From: Maylandia zebra
Lineage: Eukaryota > Chordata > Actinopteri > Cichliformes > Cichlidae
Direction of reading: 5' to 3'
DNA: 64,000 nt
Assembly: GCF_041146795.1 (NCBI RefSeq)
Contig: NC_135187.1
Coordinates: forward strand, 43,501 to 107,500
Shown: one piece after another, positions 1 through 13,000 of the stretch
Position numbering within the stretch: position 1 is the first letter of the stretch
How the letters are laid out: the number at the start of each line of letters is the position of its first letter
Notes under the pieces: model-generated
Database searches by the model: none
What the model was told of the DNA's origin: nothing
The model's input: only the letters and a program-made list of their open reading frames with translations
Program-made: the position numbers and the translations under genes

Positions 1-96
1 TCTCTTTATTCTTTCGTCTACCTTGTGTTCCTGTTTCTCTTTATTATGTGAATGCCTTACTACATTCACACAATAAAGAGATCCTACACCCGTTTT

Positions 97-290
97 AAGC
101 ACAAAGTTCAGCTTCTTCACCTCTTTTCAGCAGAAAATGAAGCTTCTACATCTGTTTTAAGCTGAAAGTCCAGCTTCTTCACCTCTTTTCAGCAAAAAGT
201 TCAGCTCCTTCAGCTCTTTTTAGCAGAAACTTCAGCTTCTTTACCTCTTTTCAGCAGATAGTTCTGCTTCTTCAGCTGTTTTCAGCAGAT
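97..290. repeat. 31-bp minisatellite, array 1
   Basis: About six diverged units of roughly 31 bp, each built around CAGCTTCTTCACCTC and TTTTCAGCAGAAA, follow one another without spacers. The flank at 301-350 (a 'tttttgcaggaaatgcaact' segment) recurs beside the second array at 835-880, so the array and its flank were duplicated as one block. It is not CRISPR: the units abut directly, vary in sequence, and the host is a eukaryote. The remaining sequence at 351-573 shows nothing recognisable. Confidence 0.7.
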
Positions 291-573
291 TCCACTACAC
301 GGCATTCACACTACATTTTTGCAGGAAATGCAACTTTTTCTAGTTCTAGTTGCTCCGTTTCTTTGGTGGTTAACTACTCCCTCAGTTTTCATCCAATTTC
401 TACCATTAAAACTTTAAACTGTTCCGCTCCTTCTGCTAATTCCTGCTATATCTTTGGGTTCTTATAACTTTTGTACTTTTTGAATTATTAAGCTTTTTAT
501 GCCATTTTTTGGCCCATTTCGATGAATAGGACCACATTACGAGTGTGCTCACTGATGTTGCTCGCCGGGGTGA

Positions 574-641
574 GCTGTGTTTTAGCTCAGTGAGATGAGC
601 AGCTGTTTTGAGACTGGGAGGTCTGGGTTTGAATCTCGGCC
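574..641 (+). mobile_element. tRNA-derived SINE head
   Basis: The sequence reads like a degenerate tRNA. An A-box-like TAGCTCAGTGAGATGAGCAG lies at 583-602 and a B-box-like GGGTTTGAATCTC at 626-638, at tRNA-like spacing. These are the internal RNA polymerase III promoter boxes of tRNA-derived SINEs. There is no intact acceptor stem, so this is not a functional tRNA gene. The SINE head lies between the two minisatellite arrays. Confidence 0.55.
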
Positions 642-660
642 ATGGCAACTTTTTCATGTC

Positions 661-880
661 TTTTCAACACAAATTTCAGTTTCTTCAACCCTTTTCAGCA
701 GAATTTTCAGGTTCTTCACCTCTTTTCAGCAGAAAGTTTAACTTCATCTTTTTTAAGCACAAATTTTAGTTTCTTCACCTCTATTCAGCAGAAAGTTCTG
801 CTTTTTCAGCTGTTTTCAGCAGATTGTACTACATGGCTTTCACACTGGATTTTTGCAGGAAATGCAACTTATTCTAGTTT
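661..880. repeat. 31-bp minisatellite, array 2 with duplicated flank
   Basis: About five diverged copies of the same 31-bp unit as at 97-290, followed by the same roughly 45-bp flank (835-880). A 90-codon open frame across it (642-914) only reflects the repeat and should not be read as a gene. The next 245 bp (881-1125) hold nothing recognisable. Confidence 0.65.
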
Positions 881-1125
881 ATTTATTTTTCTCCTTATGG
901 TAACTGAGAGATGAGAGCCATTATATCTCCCTTTTCCCTAACCAAGAACAACAATAACATATAAAAACAGCTTTTTATACAACAGTATCAACTAAAGCTT
1001 GTACTTAACAGAGCCTACCTAATACAAAGAAAACAGCACACAGTTGTCATCAACAGCGTGAATAGCAACTGCAACATTCAGTGCTGTTAGCAAGGATTAG
1101 AACAATTACAATCTCATAGAGAAAC

Positions 1126-2706
1126 AATAGAATAGAATAGAATAGAATTCAACTTTATTGTCATTGCACATGCACAGGTACAGGGCAACGAAATGCAGTT
1201 TGCATCCATCCAGAAGTGCTTTAGTGATATAGATATATTACAATATATATTAGCAATAATATAGATATGTGAGTATATTACAGAAATGGGTCTATTATGG
1301 TATGCTATAATGTACACGGTATGAGGTATGTTGTGAATATTCTATAACTATAAGTATGTACAGGTTGTAGTGAGTACAAGCTATGTACAGGCTATGAACA
1401 GGATATAAATATGAAAAACTATACAGAATATCAAATAATTAACTTTACAGAATCTGAGATATACAGCTATACAGAAATGTGAACTATGCAAGTTGTAAAC
1501 AGTTGTAGGATTAAAACTTATCAAATGTACAGAATGATTATTTACACAGAGCTATACAGTAGTGCAGTTAAGATAAGTGAGATATAATTCCTACAGAGGC
1601 TATATAAAGTGCTAGTGGTTGTGAGTGGTGGTTCAGTCCATGTTATTATTGTGTGTTTGAGGGTACAGTTGTCCATTGTGGGTGTGTGTATGTTCAGTCC
1701 ATGTGTTAACATGGGTCAGATGTCAGGAGGCAGAGTTCAGGAGTCTGACAGCTGTGGGGAAGAAGCTGTTCCGGTACCTGGTGGTCTTAGTCCGGAGGCT
1801 CCTGTAGCGCCTCCCAGAGGGCAGGAGGGTGAAAAGTCCATGTGATGGGTGACTGGGGTCTTTGATGATTTCCCCAGCCCTTTTCAGACACCGCTTCCTG
1901 TAGATGTCTTTTATGGCAGGAAGTGGTGCTCCGGCGATGCGCTGGGCAGTTTTCACGACCCTGTGCAACGCCTTCCGGTCCGAGGCAGAGCAGTTCCCGT
2001 ACCAGACTGTTATACAGTTGGTCAGGATGCTCTCGATGGTGCAACGATAGAAGTTCACCAGGATGTCTGAGGACAGGTGGTTCTTCCTCAGAGTCCTCAA
2101 GAAGAAGAGGCGCTGGTGAGCCTTCTTGACCAGCTTGGAGCAGTTGGTTGTCTAGATGAGATCCTCGGAGATGTGGAATCCCAGGAACTTGAAGCTGCTC
2201 ACACGCTCCACAGCCGTCCCCTTAATGTGGATGGGTGGATGTGGGTCAGCATTCCTCCTGTAGTCCACGATGAGCTCCTTGGTCTTCTCGGTGTTAAGCA
2301 GCAGGTTGTTTCTGTCGCACCACTCAGCCAGACGATCCACCTCCTCCCTGTAGGCGGCCTCATCGTTGTCACTGATGAGGCCAATCACCGCGGTGTCATC
2401 TGCAAACTTAATGATGGTGTTGGAACCATCAGCAGGTCTGCAGTCGTGGGTGAAGCGGGAGTAGAGGAAAGGGCTCATCACACAGCCTTGTGGTACACTG
2501 GTGTTCATCGTGATTATAGATGAACAGTGGTTATCCAGCCGGACATGTTGGGGGCGGTTGGTCAGGAAGTTCAGTAACCATTTGCAGATGAGGGAACTGA
2601 TGCCCAGGTCTGTCAGTTTCCTGATGAGTTGTGAGGGGTGGATTGTATTGAATGCTGAACTGAAGTCTATAAACAGCATTCTGGCGTAGGTGTTGAACCA
2701 AGTGCA
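1126..2706 (-). mobile_element. 5'-truncated LINE (CR1/Rex1-like), reverse transcriptase C-terminal half
   Basis: Read on the minus strand, 2712-1723 encodes the second half of a non-LTR reverse transcriptase: [11 protein letters not shown], the [11 protein letters not shown] block, the catalytic FADDT, and the C-terminal region ending in RLLNSAS. One in-frame TAG near 2152 (in place of a Trp codon after SEDLI) splits the frame; no frameshift is needed. The 3' end at 1126 is an AATAAAG followed by an ATTCT pentamer tail, usual for this group. The 5' end is lost at about 2706 and no target duplication was seen. The same family appears near full length at 30,479-35,424. It is a dead copy; clade assignment is from motif recall. 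Confidence 0.85.
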
Positions 2707-4130
2707 AGTCAAAAAGCACCCAACTAACTAACGAGTATTAGCTTAGCATGTTAACTAAAAATTCTACTCGGGAAGAAAGTTAGTACTGATGCATCAAAAT
2801 GCTTGTAACTTTGAGGGTACAGGTATGTGCTAGTACTGCTTACAATCAAAACAGATGTTGACAATTACCAGTATGAGAATGTTTTCACTAATACACATAC
2901 AAAATTGACAACACCATCGCTCACAAGCACCTACCACCAGCTTGGGAGTATTTTTCGTTTGCTGAGGCATGCGCTGTGCAGCAATTTGGAACCTTAACCG
3001 TTGCAGTTCGGTATTTGTCCACCAGGTGGCTCCAACTATTCACAAAGCACATCAATTTTGAGGAACTTCATTAAGGTGTTTTCTAACTCTGTTACACTTA
3101 TGTCACTGTTTCCTCCTCATGTCCTTACTGTGCATATCTGGAAAATGATATTTCATGAGTAATAATTAAAAAAAAATCTATACATATAAAACACACACAC
3201 ACACACACATACAGTGACATTTTAAATTATCTCCAGAATACTGTATATACTATGGCCACAACTTTGCATCATAGTGTTGATCCAGAATCCTTCCCTTATT
3301 ATTTATTCCTAGTGCTATAATAATAATAAAGTAAGAATAAAACATAAAGTAATAAATATAAAATAATGTATTTATGATGATTCAGTTTGTTTGACTATCC
3401 TCTCTGTGCAGGCAGAAACTTTATTAAATGTTTAAACTGTAGAGATACAATAATGTTGCTGCTGTAAAATTAGCATTTTGTCCTATTTGAAATATAAATC
3501 TAATATAATCTGTTTCTCAATGTATTTTTAAAACAGTGATTTTTCCTAATATCATAATTATAATCATTCATAATTATGTGGATATGCATATTAGATAGTG
3601 TTCAGTCAAATATAAGTCCTCCACAAAGGCAGGAAAAGACCTGTAACTTACTTTAAAACTAAACATGTTCCCTAAAACGGTGACAGAGCTACAGACCCCT
3701 GACAGCCTTACCCAGCTAGCAGCTGTGACCAGCACTACTTGTGCAGTTAATAACAGGACAGGTAATGTTTGTCACGCTGTTGCACACACAGCACGCTCAT
3801 TAGTTTCAAATTGTCAGTTGCCACAAAACAACTTACCAATGTGTCCATAATAAGCTAATACTGCTGTGTGCTATAGACTACAGTGTACGCAGTACAGTTA
3901 CTTACTGGTTTTTGATGCATCAGTCTGCATCTCCCAGTTATTTTGTCTGTTTCTCCTACAGTTTCACACCTCTCAGGCGGAAAAAATGCGCGTGCACTTT
4001 GCGAGCTCGTTTCTGGTTCGTAACCAGTGCGCTCTGCTGTCAAGGGCGATCATTGGGTAATGGTAGTCATGTGACTGATGCAAGCCAGATCCTTTAATCT
4101 AGCAAAACTATGATTAATAGCTAAATGTTA
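2707..4130. other. Intergenic, no gene seen
   Basis: AT-rich sequence with a short (CA)n tract at about 3191-3209. No conserved protein or RNA gene is recognisable. Confidence 0.5.
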
Positions 4131-4138
4131 TTATTGAC

Positions 4139-5627
4139 CAATGTTCCCTCTAATTTTTCATGTGTCTGAGCAAACACACAAACTCCCTGAGCGTCCCTTG
4201 GACCGCTGTGAGCGACAGCAGATGTGTGCACTGTGGTCACGCCAGCATCTAATCCATCCAAGTTACATGGTTTATTAAAATAATCAAATTACAGCATTTA
4301 CATTTATGTTAGACTACTTTTAATTAACTGCTTTAGCCCACTTACAATGAAAATGTAAAAAGTCTTGTTCATGATCTGTGTAGTATGTTAACACTATTGG
4401 AAGTAAAAATAACTTGAACTCCAATTTTAAAAACACAACTTTCTTTCTTTTTCTTTTTTTCATAAAGCTCTGACTTGTATTATGAGTCTGTGGTCTGGGA
4501 GAGAGTCTGTAACTCTCTGTCTGCAAAATATAGTATATAATGACCAATATTGGGCAATTAATTATATAGTTACTTCTTCAAAAAAGTAACTCAGTTTTTT
4601 GCAGCTTTTTTTTTAATGCAGCCAAGGTGTTTTTAAATAAACATTTCAAACTATTTACAGAACAATCAGCTGTTCTGCATCAAATCTGATGCCACACAAA
4701 TTATTTGTGCCGCTCCAAAAATAATTTCTGTCCACTATGAGATGAAGGAGAACAGCAGCCTGATACCTGCAGGCTTGACAACAGCAGATGTATCACTGCT
4801 GTAACACCTGTAACACTCAGCAGTCGCCTCATTGTTCTGACATACACAACAAAACTATTGACTACACTACACACTAACTACACGCAATTTGCGCTAAACG
4901 TTGCAAGTCTCTCACATCTCAAAACACCGCCGTCACTCCTAAAACTTCCCCCCGTGTCTTAACAGCTAGATGCCACGTTGCCATATCATTTTTTGATTGG
5001 TCAACATGGTACTTTTTTCGACCAATAGGAAAGCGTGGGGGGTTGGTTTTGTTTTTGCTCACAGGTGTAGAGTGCTTTCGAGCGTTATAAAACGCCGTTT
5101 TTACCGTTTCTTCCTGCAGTAAATATAAACAACGACAGTATTCAGGAAGAAAAACAAACATTGCAGATATTTTATCATAACTCTGGTTTTACGTGGCCGA
5201 TCAACACAATTTAAAAACTGGTATAAAGTCCACACTTTGTCCGTCAGTTGTTCCGTCTGTCCTGCTCACATCTCCAGTGGTTGTCCACGTTGTCATTAAC
5301 GTGGCTTCACTCCACATCAGCCACGCTGCTTTGCTAGTTAAAACACCGGTGTCGGCACATAAGGACGCTGTCATCAACGACGTTGATTAGCTGCGTATAT
5401 ACGAATGTGAATCGCATCATTGGCTGGACTATGGGATAAGGTGGTATCGTTCTAAACACATACAGGAGCAGCCAGTGACTTACTGACTAACACTACAAAA
5501 CAGAATTGTTGAAATTTTAATTTCAATTCAGGTTAGATTATTTTTGTGCACAACGCAGATTTTCTGTGCGCAGAGACCGTGCCAGCAGTGCGCAATTGCG
5601 CACGTGTGCAGCTTAGAGGGAACATTG
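4139..5627. mobile_element. Non-autonomous hAT-type DNA transposon
   Basis: Perfect 15-bp terminal inverted repeats, CAATGTTCCCTCTAA at 4139 and its complement ending at 5627, bound a 1,489-bp element. The flanking 8 bp, TTATTGAC (4131-4138) and TTATTAAG (5628-5635), agree at six of eight positions, as expected for an old 8-bp hAT target duplication. No transposase motif was found inside, so it would need another copy's enzyme. Confidence 0.7.
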
Positions 5628-5651
5628 TTATTAAGGGGTACAGGCAGGACT

Positions 5652-5652
<1 letters not shown>

Positions 5653-5703
<51 letters not shown>
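5653..5703. repeat. (CA)n microsatellite
   Basis: About 25 uninterrupted CA dinucleotides, 26 bp outside the right end of the hAT element. Confidence 0.97.
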
Positions 5704-5706
<3 letters not shown>

Positions 5707-6151
5707 AAAAAAATACTAATAATTTTTAAAAAAAATTATAAAAATTTGCCTCAAAAAAAGGGCACTTGGGCCACCCATCAGGGAAGGGGCAGGTGCTCAA
5801 GCCCCTTCTGCCCCCACGTCTGCACATGCCTGGTGGGGACAGCTGTTGGTCCAGGCCTGCGTGGAAGAAGGTGGAGTAAAGCCAGTGGTGTCGTTAGGCC
5901 TATTTTAGGGGTGCTGAAGCCTCCCTAAAGCTGTGTGGCAGGTCAAATTGCTGACTGAAGTCTTGTCTGTGTTTCTGCAGATTTTTGTCTTGAAAAGAAG
6001 GAAGAAGAGAGAGACGCCTGAAGACGACGAGACGAGTTTTAGTTCAGAATCTTGAATTTGATCTGATGACTTTATTTCACTCTGAAGAGTAAAGACTGAA
6101 CTGTAACCACAAACTTTCAGTTGTGTTTGATTTCAGAGGATACTGTTGAAG

Positions 6152-6217
<66 letters not shown>

Positions 6218-6744
6218 TGGGATATTTTTGTCTTAAAATATTTAAGCCTGATCTTTTTAGGGCAAAGTCAGAGTCAGGATTCAGATTTATCAGGTTAAAA
6301 TTACAAGAAAGGAAAGGAGGAAAAAATAAAAGGCAGAAAAGGAGATAGGAAATGAATGAAACGGATGAGTAAAAGGTGTGAAAAGAAAGCAGAGACCATG
6401 TAAAAGAGAAGGAAGGACAGAGAAATCATGAACACGAAGAAAGAAAAAGAAAACCCTCGCCTCAGTTTAGTTTTATCAATATGTGACCAAATTACAGTCA
6501 GAGTGCTTCATACTGTAAAGAAAAGAATGATACTGAGAAAGGCTTGAAGAAACAGAAGAAGAAAACGAGGGTCAATGTTTGAGGAGGAAGAAGAGTGAGA
6601 GATGAAGCTCTGAAGTTGAAGTCCAGACTGATCAGGTCACGTTTTATTCTTTGTTCTTAATTATTTGTATTTGAAATAATTAATGATAATCATATTGTAT
6701 ATGATTAGGTTAAAGCATGTCTGACATTTTATTCTTCATCAAAG
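5704..6744. other. Intergenic upstream of plekho1, no gene seen
   Basis: Contains the (GT)n tract at 6154-6215 and purine-rich DNA at 6300-6620. No coding exon could be supported. An upstream non-coding plekho1 exon is possible but not demonstrable. Confidence 0.4.
6154..6215. repeat. (GT)n microsatellite
   Basis: About 31 GT dinucleotides, roughly 0.9 kb upstream of the plekho1 start codon. Confidence 0.97.
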
Positions 6745-7076
6745 CGCTGCTGTAGCGCTCCTCTGTCGCCAGGTGGTGCCCTCGGGCTCCTTATACCTCG
6801 AGTAGGCTCCGGTGCGCGTCCGCGTGGGACAGCGGGTGCACAGAACGAGCGAGAAAGAACATCTGACTCCAAACGCGCGCGCGCGCAAGGGAGGATGCAG
6901 TCTCGGTTCAGACAACAGACGCGGAGCTAAAAAAGACGAAGAAGAACCGGGAGAACCGAGCCAACCCGCCGACACCGGAACCATCGGGACCAGCAGCGGG
7001 CTGGGCAGCAGCCGCCGGGCCAAACCTCCTCCCTGTCGGTGTGACTGTGCTGCAAGCCCCGGAGAGGAGGAGGAAG
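6745..7076 (+). promoter_or_regulatory. plekho1 promoter / 5' untranslated region (putative)
   Basis: CpG-rich sequence with a (CG)n run near 6870 directly precedes the first coding exon, in contrast to AT-rich DNA on either side. This fits a CpG-island promoter with transcription start in the 200-300 bp before the ATG. No TATA box or initiator could be fixed with certainty. Confidence 0.4.
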
Positions 7077-10000
7077 ATGAAGAAAAGCAACCAAAGCAGG
7101 CGGGTCAGTGAGAGAGAGAGAGCTCAGGATCGATCAGTGTGATCGCTGATCGTTGACTCCGATCGCTGGTGTTTTCTGTCCGTTTGTTTGCGTCACGTGA
7201 CGCTGCTTTGTGCTTTATTGAAGCTTCATTTTTGTTTAACCATTATTTAAACACATCTCTGACACAAACTGAGCTGAGACAGGTGATGTGAGGTGAGGGT
7301 GGTGCAGTGATGCCTCCACCCTGCTCGGAGCTGCAGCTTCGTTCAGGAAGTTTCTCCTTTTTTTGTTCACAAAGAAAATCTGCGGTTTCAACACCATCGA
7401 TGACGTCACGATGCCGCCATAGCCATGGCTCTTTCTTTTATTTATGTAGTTATTTTTCTTCTCGTTATTTTGTTTTCATTTCATTTCTATTTATGAAGAC
7501 AATCATTACATGTTTACATCTTTGCCTTGTTTTTATCGTAATTCCTACCTGTGTGCATTTCTCTTATTTGCCAGTATTAGGAATCTGTCAGTATAATTTT
7601 ATGTGATTGTTTCACACACGTGTTTGAGATTCTTCCCAGTTTAAACGTCTGATGAAAACTGTGTGTAGATCAGGTTCATTCTGCCTCTAATGACCTGTTT
7701 GGTATACAGTTTTAGAAAGCTGCAGTGCTCCCATTTTTTCTTTACCTCAGATTTCTTTTTTGTCTCTCGGCCGTTTCGCGTCACCTCTACATTGTTTACT
7801 GTTTTTGTTTCCCACCGAGGTCATTTCCTGTTTTTCTGACATAATTTTGTGTCTTCAAATATTACTTGTTTTATATGTCATGTTTATATCTCTCTGGGTA
7901 GTTTAATGCCTGGTTTAGTCTCTCTCAGGCCGTTTGCCTGTTTGTGTCTTTGAGCTCGATCCTCTCTGTTGTCTTTATTCTTTGTGGGTCAAATGTTTTC
8001 TGTCCTACTCTCATTTGCTTATTGCCTTGCCTCTGTGGGTCTTCCCATCTTTCTTAGATTCTTTTGTTCCTCTTGCATTGTATCTTCATCGGTCTCCGTT
8101 GGTCTTTGTGTTTCTCTGAATCCTCCTGTTATCGTTGTGTTGTAGGGTGTTCAGGACTCCGGTCCGCTGCCCGTCCAGCAGCCGGAGAAGGTGGGCTGGA
8201 TCCGGAAGTTCTGCGGTCGAGGGATTTTCAGGGAGCTGTGGAGGAGTCGGTACATGGTGCTGAGAGGAGACCATCTCTACATCTCAGACAAGGAGGTGAG
8301 AACACCAATCAGAGAAACTGGACAGACCCCCTATGGGCTGCTGGTTCCAGTCTGCTGGACAGGCCAGGGAGGACTGTGGGTAGGCTGTGCCAGACGACAG
8401 GTTTACCGGGTGCAGCTAATCCGTAGCTCACATCTCTGATCTAGTTTGATATTTTCTCTGTGGTGTGTTGTTCAGATAAAAAGAGCTCAACAGTTAAACA
8501 GAGATTGTAGATGCATCATTTACAGATGTTTGCAAGGAGAAACAGGCAGAAGCTGTGAGATGGTCCTAAAGCAGAGTGTTTCTTATTTAAAAGTCATTTT
8601 CAGAATTGTAAAACCTTATTGTGGATGTAAGAGCCAAATTATGTGGACAATTTGCATCCAACTCATTGTGTAACATTTTATTTGGTGGTATTTGATGGTT
8701 TGGGCCCCAGGAAGACTAGCAACCACTGTTGTGGAAGCTAATGGGGTTCCTTATTAATAAACAAATAAACAATGCAGTAAAAAGACAAAGAAATGTCATG
8801 TGAAACAGAGGAAATGGGGATTAATCCAAAGGAAGATGTAAATGTTTGTGGGTTAACGCGTTTGAGGCCGGACCTTGGATTTTCATCAAGTGAGAGGATC
8901 TCGGCAGTCCCGCTCTGTTTATTTTCAGCTCTGATGACGCTGAGTCATTTCTAAACAACGGCAAGTCACACAGAGTGATCATGTGACCTCTGATGTCATG
9001 TTCTGATTTCAGAAATATGTCCTGAGTGAAGAAGAGACAGACATGATGTTTGTGAACAAACAAGACCTTATCCCACAGAGTGGTTTCATGGCAGCGAGTG
9101 CTGTTTTTAATCCTGCCGGCTACACACAGCTGGCAAGGGTCATTTCCAGCTGGGAGGGGTTTCAGGGGCTTCCTGAGGGTATCATCATCTCTGATGTTTC
9201 GCCAGAACTCCCTCAAAAGCTGTTTAGGGTTCAAGCAGTAGAAGTGAGCCGCTTTCTCTGAGAGTAGCTCGGCTCTCCTGTAGAGATCAGGTGAAGAGCT
9301 CAGTCATTTAAGACTGACTCACTGTACCACTGCTGCTCCTCCACATAGAAAGGAGCCAGTGGAGGACACCTCCCAGGTCAGGTGTTATGGGGCAGATCAC
9401 AGACACGCTGCAGATATTTCTGTATGGCCCTCAGCTGTCCTGGGAATGCCTCAAGGAGACTGGGAGAGGAAGGTCTGGAAGTCTCTGTCTAAAGTGCTGC
9501 CCCCAACAACCAAATAACAGGTAAAAGATGGACATCCCTTATTTTCTCTGTGGTATATGTCCGTATATTCCCTGAACGCAGTGTGGAGGCAGGTGTAAAT
9601 GTGGCTGCAGCAGGTGTGTTTGGACTAAGAAGTGTTCGCACTGGCCTTATGTAAGCGTCTATTACGCAAGAGCACAGCAAAGATCGTGGACGCTGAGTCA
9701 GACTTTGTTCTTGCCAAAACTCTGAGTTTAACTCTCAGGAAGAGGAGGACGACGATGTCTGTCAGCTCGTGGACACATCAGGACACAGGAAATGCCTCGC
9801 AGCTGGCTTTGAGCTTCTCTATTTCACAGATAGAAACAAAAAGAAATACAGTAAAGGGAAAAGATGCCTGAGGTCATCAGGATCACACACAAACCTGCCA
9901 CTCAAAATCCATTCACTCAGTAAAACCAGAGCTCCACCTTCTTATGTACAGTAACCTTGCAGCAGTCATATTATTGGTCATGTAATGTCATCAAAACGCT

Positions 10001-13000
10001 CCAAAAGGCTCCAACAACACAAACACGATCCAGGGTCCAGTTCAGGTGAAGGCTAGCAGACAGCTAACAGCTACAGCCTTCTGTGTCACCATCCACCTGT
10101 CAGTCACAGAGGTCACGCCCCCAATAATGCAAACTTTGATGCACGTGAGCCACAGAAGAATGCAAAGAATGCAACACGGTGAGTTATAAACAGGTGTTAT
10201 GAAGGAATGAGGAAACGTCAAAGGTGCACTCACGTTTCTTAAAAGTACAAAAAATCAGCTGATTCATGGATTTGTGATGTTTTCATCAGGCTGTCGCCTT
10301 TATCCCCATCAAAGTCTCTCAGAAAACATTTTTTATATTTTTGCTTGTATTATTAACTGCATCTATCAAACAAGTCAGTTTTTAAAGAACGCAGCTACAC
10401 CAAGACTACAGTTAACATTTCATTTCACAGTATTACATGAATCCGAAAAGAAGTCAGAGATGACATTCGCTCCCTTTCTTAGTAAAAATTCTGGAAAAGA
10501 TGGTGGCTGCACAGGTTTATAGACATCTCAGTGGAAATAACTTGTACGAACAGTTTCAGTCTGGCTTCTGTTCATGTCACAGTACAGAAACAGCCCTAGT
10601 AAAAATCACCAATGATCTTCTGCTTGCAGCTGACTCTGGACTCATTCTCCTTGACCTTACAGCAGCTTTTGACACTATCTCCCACTGCATCTTTCTTCAC
10701 AGATTAGTATCTATTGGCATCAATGGTACAGTACTCTCCTGGTTTACCTCGTATCTCTCTGGCCGCTCACAGTTTATTCAATTACTCACTCAAAGATCAG
10801 GATCTACTCCAGTTAATTCTGGTGTATCCCAAGGCTCTGTCCTGGGTCCTTTACTTTTTATCATCTATCTCCTACGCCTAGGTAATATTTTCAGGAAGCA
10901 TAACAATCAAGGTCTGGTTTACTCACAACTTTCTTAAACTTAATGGCAATAAAACAGAATTCATTTTAATAGGCACCAGATCAAAACTGACTAAAGTCCC
11001 AACCTTTCATTATCCATTGATAACTCTGATGTCACACCCTGCCCTCAGGTTAAGAGTCCATATTTATCCGATCTTCTCCATACATACTCACCCCCTCGTA
11101 CACTCCGCTCTTCTTCCTGCTTCCCTTCTGTCTGTTCCACCTGCTCGCCTGACTACTATGGGACTCAGAGCCTTTAGTTCGGATGCACTTCCACCAGATC
11201 TCCGTACCACAAACTCTCTCACCACTTTTAAATCACGTCTCAAAACCATCTATTCAGAATTGCATACACCTGATCTGTCTTAGTCCATTTTTACCTTGGT
11301 CAGCCTTAATACTTTTGTGCTTGTGGGGTTTTTTTTAACCTTAGGAGCTTGGAAAGAAAAGCGTCTGGACTTCTTTAAGTTGATTGAAGAAGTTTCAGCT
11401 CTCATCCAAAGAGTGTCGTCTACATACCTGTACCAGTGGCTGGGTACTCTCCCTTTAAAAGAGCCAAGAGCCTTCCTTTCCACTTCCTCCATGTAAAGGT
11501 TGGCTACAATAGGTGACACGGGGGAGCCCATGGCACAGCCATGTTTTTGTCCGTAGAAACCCTCATTATATTTGAAATATGTAGTGGTAAGGCAGAGGTC
11601 GAACAATGTGCAAATCTGATCGGGGGGTGAAGTTGGTCCTGTCTTCCAAGGAGCTGTGATATATAAGGCGGTCAATGATTTTGTCCTTTTCAAGGTTTTG
11701 AAGCCAAGCTATAACTTTCTTTTTGTAGCTGCTTGTGGGTCTTGCTTTAAGGCTTCGTTGGTATTGTTGTCACTGAGGAGAGTAGTGATCTTTGTGTGGT
11801 AATCTGTAGTGTTTAGGATCACGGTGCATCTTCCCTTATCAGCTGGTAATATAGTGATGTTGTGGTCTTTGCTCAGGGAAGCGACGGCCTTCTTTTCTTG
11901 TATTGTGAGGTTAGACGGAGGGACTTTGGCACTGGAGAGGGTGGCTAAGACTTTCATCCTGATTTGCCTGCTTCTGTTGGCAACCTCAACACTGAAGTTT
12001 ACCGGAAGCCCACACACACGGACCAGTACCTCCTCTTTGACTCCCATCACCCTCTGGAGCACAAACTTGGAGTAATCAGGACCCTACACCACCGGGCAGA
12101 ACATGTTCCCTCTAAGCCTGAAGGGAAAAAGAAGGAACACACACATGTAAAGGAAGCACTCAAAACGTGCGGCTATCCTAAATGGGCGTTCTTAAAGTCA
12201 GCAAAGAGGCAGAGAAAAGAAGACCAGACACCAGCGAGGGAGGATAAGAAGGACAGACGCAACAACATTGTCATCCCCTATGTAGCCGGTGTATCAGAAA
12301 AACTCAGGAGAGTTTTCTCCAAGCATGACATCCCAGTGTATTTCAGACCCAGCAACACACTCAGAGACAAACTGGTTCACCCGAAAGACAAAACTCCAAA
12401 ACACAAACTTAACAATGTGGTGTATGCTGTACAGTGCAGCGAGGAATGCTCAGACCTCTACATTGGAGAGACCAAACAGCCACTTCACAAGCGCATGGCA
12501 CAACACAGAAGAGCCACCTCCACAGGACAAGACTCAGCAGTCCATCTGCATCTTAAGGATAAAGGTCACTCTTTCGAGGATGTTCACATGTTGGACAGAG
12601 GACAGATGGTTTGAAAGAGGAGTGAAAGAAGCATCTATGTCCACTGTGAGCGACCATCTTTGAACAGAGGCGGGGGTTTACGACACCAACTCTCTGCCAT
12701 CTATAATCCAGTTTTGAGATCCTTCCCAGACGCCTTAACGCCCACTCACATCCTGGGCCATCTGACCTCAGGAATTCGCATGATAAGGTGGGGCCAGGTT
12801 TCACAATGAGCTCACCCGAAACCCTGGCTGATTGGGACCCACACCCGTTTTCACACCTCGGCTCATGTGATTAGGTAGAGGATCATCAGGGGTCCTTTTG
12901 TCCTTCTGTGGGGGGATACTCCCACTGGGTTTAAATGTGGGACTCCCCACCATGTGACCTTAGAACTGAAGAAGCTTCTCGGATGAGAGGTGAAACGTCT

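Noticed and set aside
574-641. Functional tRNA gene
   Set aside because: A and B boxes are recognisable, but the acceptor stem is not and it lies in repeat DNA; better read as a SINE head.
97-880. Possible CRISPR-like array
   Set aside because: Units are contiguous and divergent with no unique spacers, and the host is a vertebrate.
642-914. 90-codon open frame rich in Phe/Ser
   Set aside because: It is the translation of the 31-bp minisatellite; no start context, domain or homologue.
6739-7111. Overlapping open frames of about 95-100 codons on both strands
   Set aside because: They arise from the CpG-rich plekho1 5' UTR; the true start is the short MKKSNQSRR exon at 7,077.
9955-10050. Repeat shared with 24,170-24,270
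   Set aside because: Similarity is weak (a few short matching phrases) with no termini, so not called as a family.
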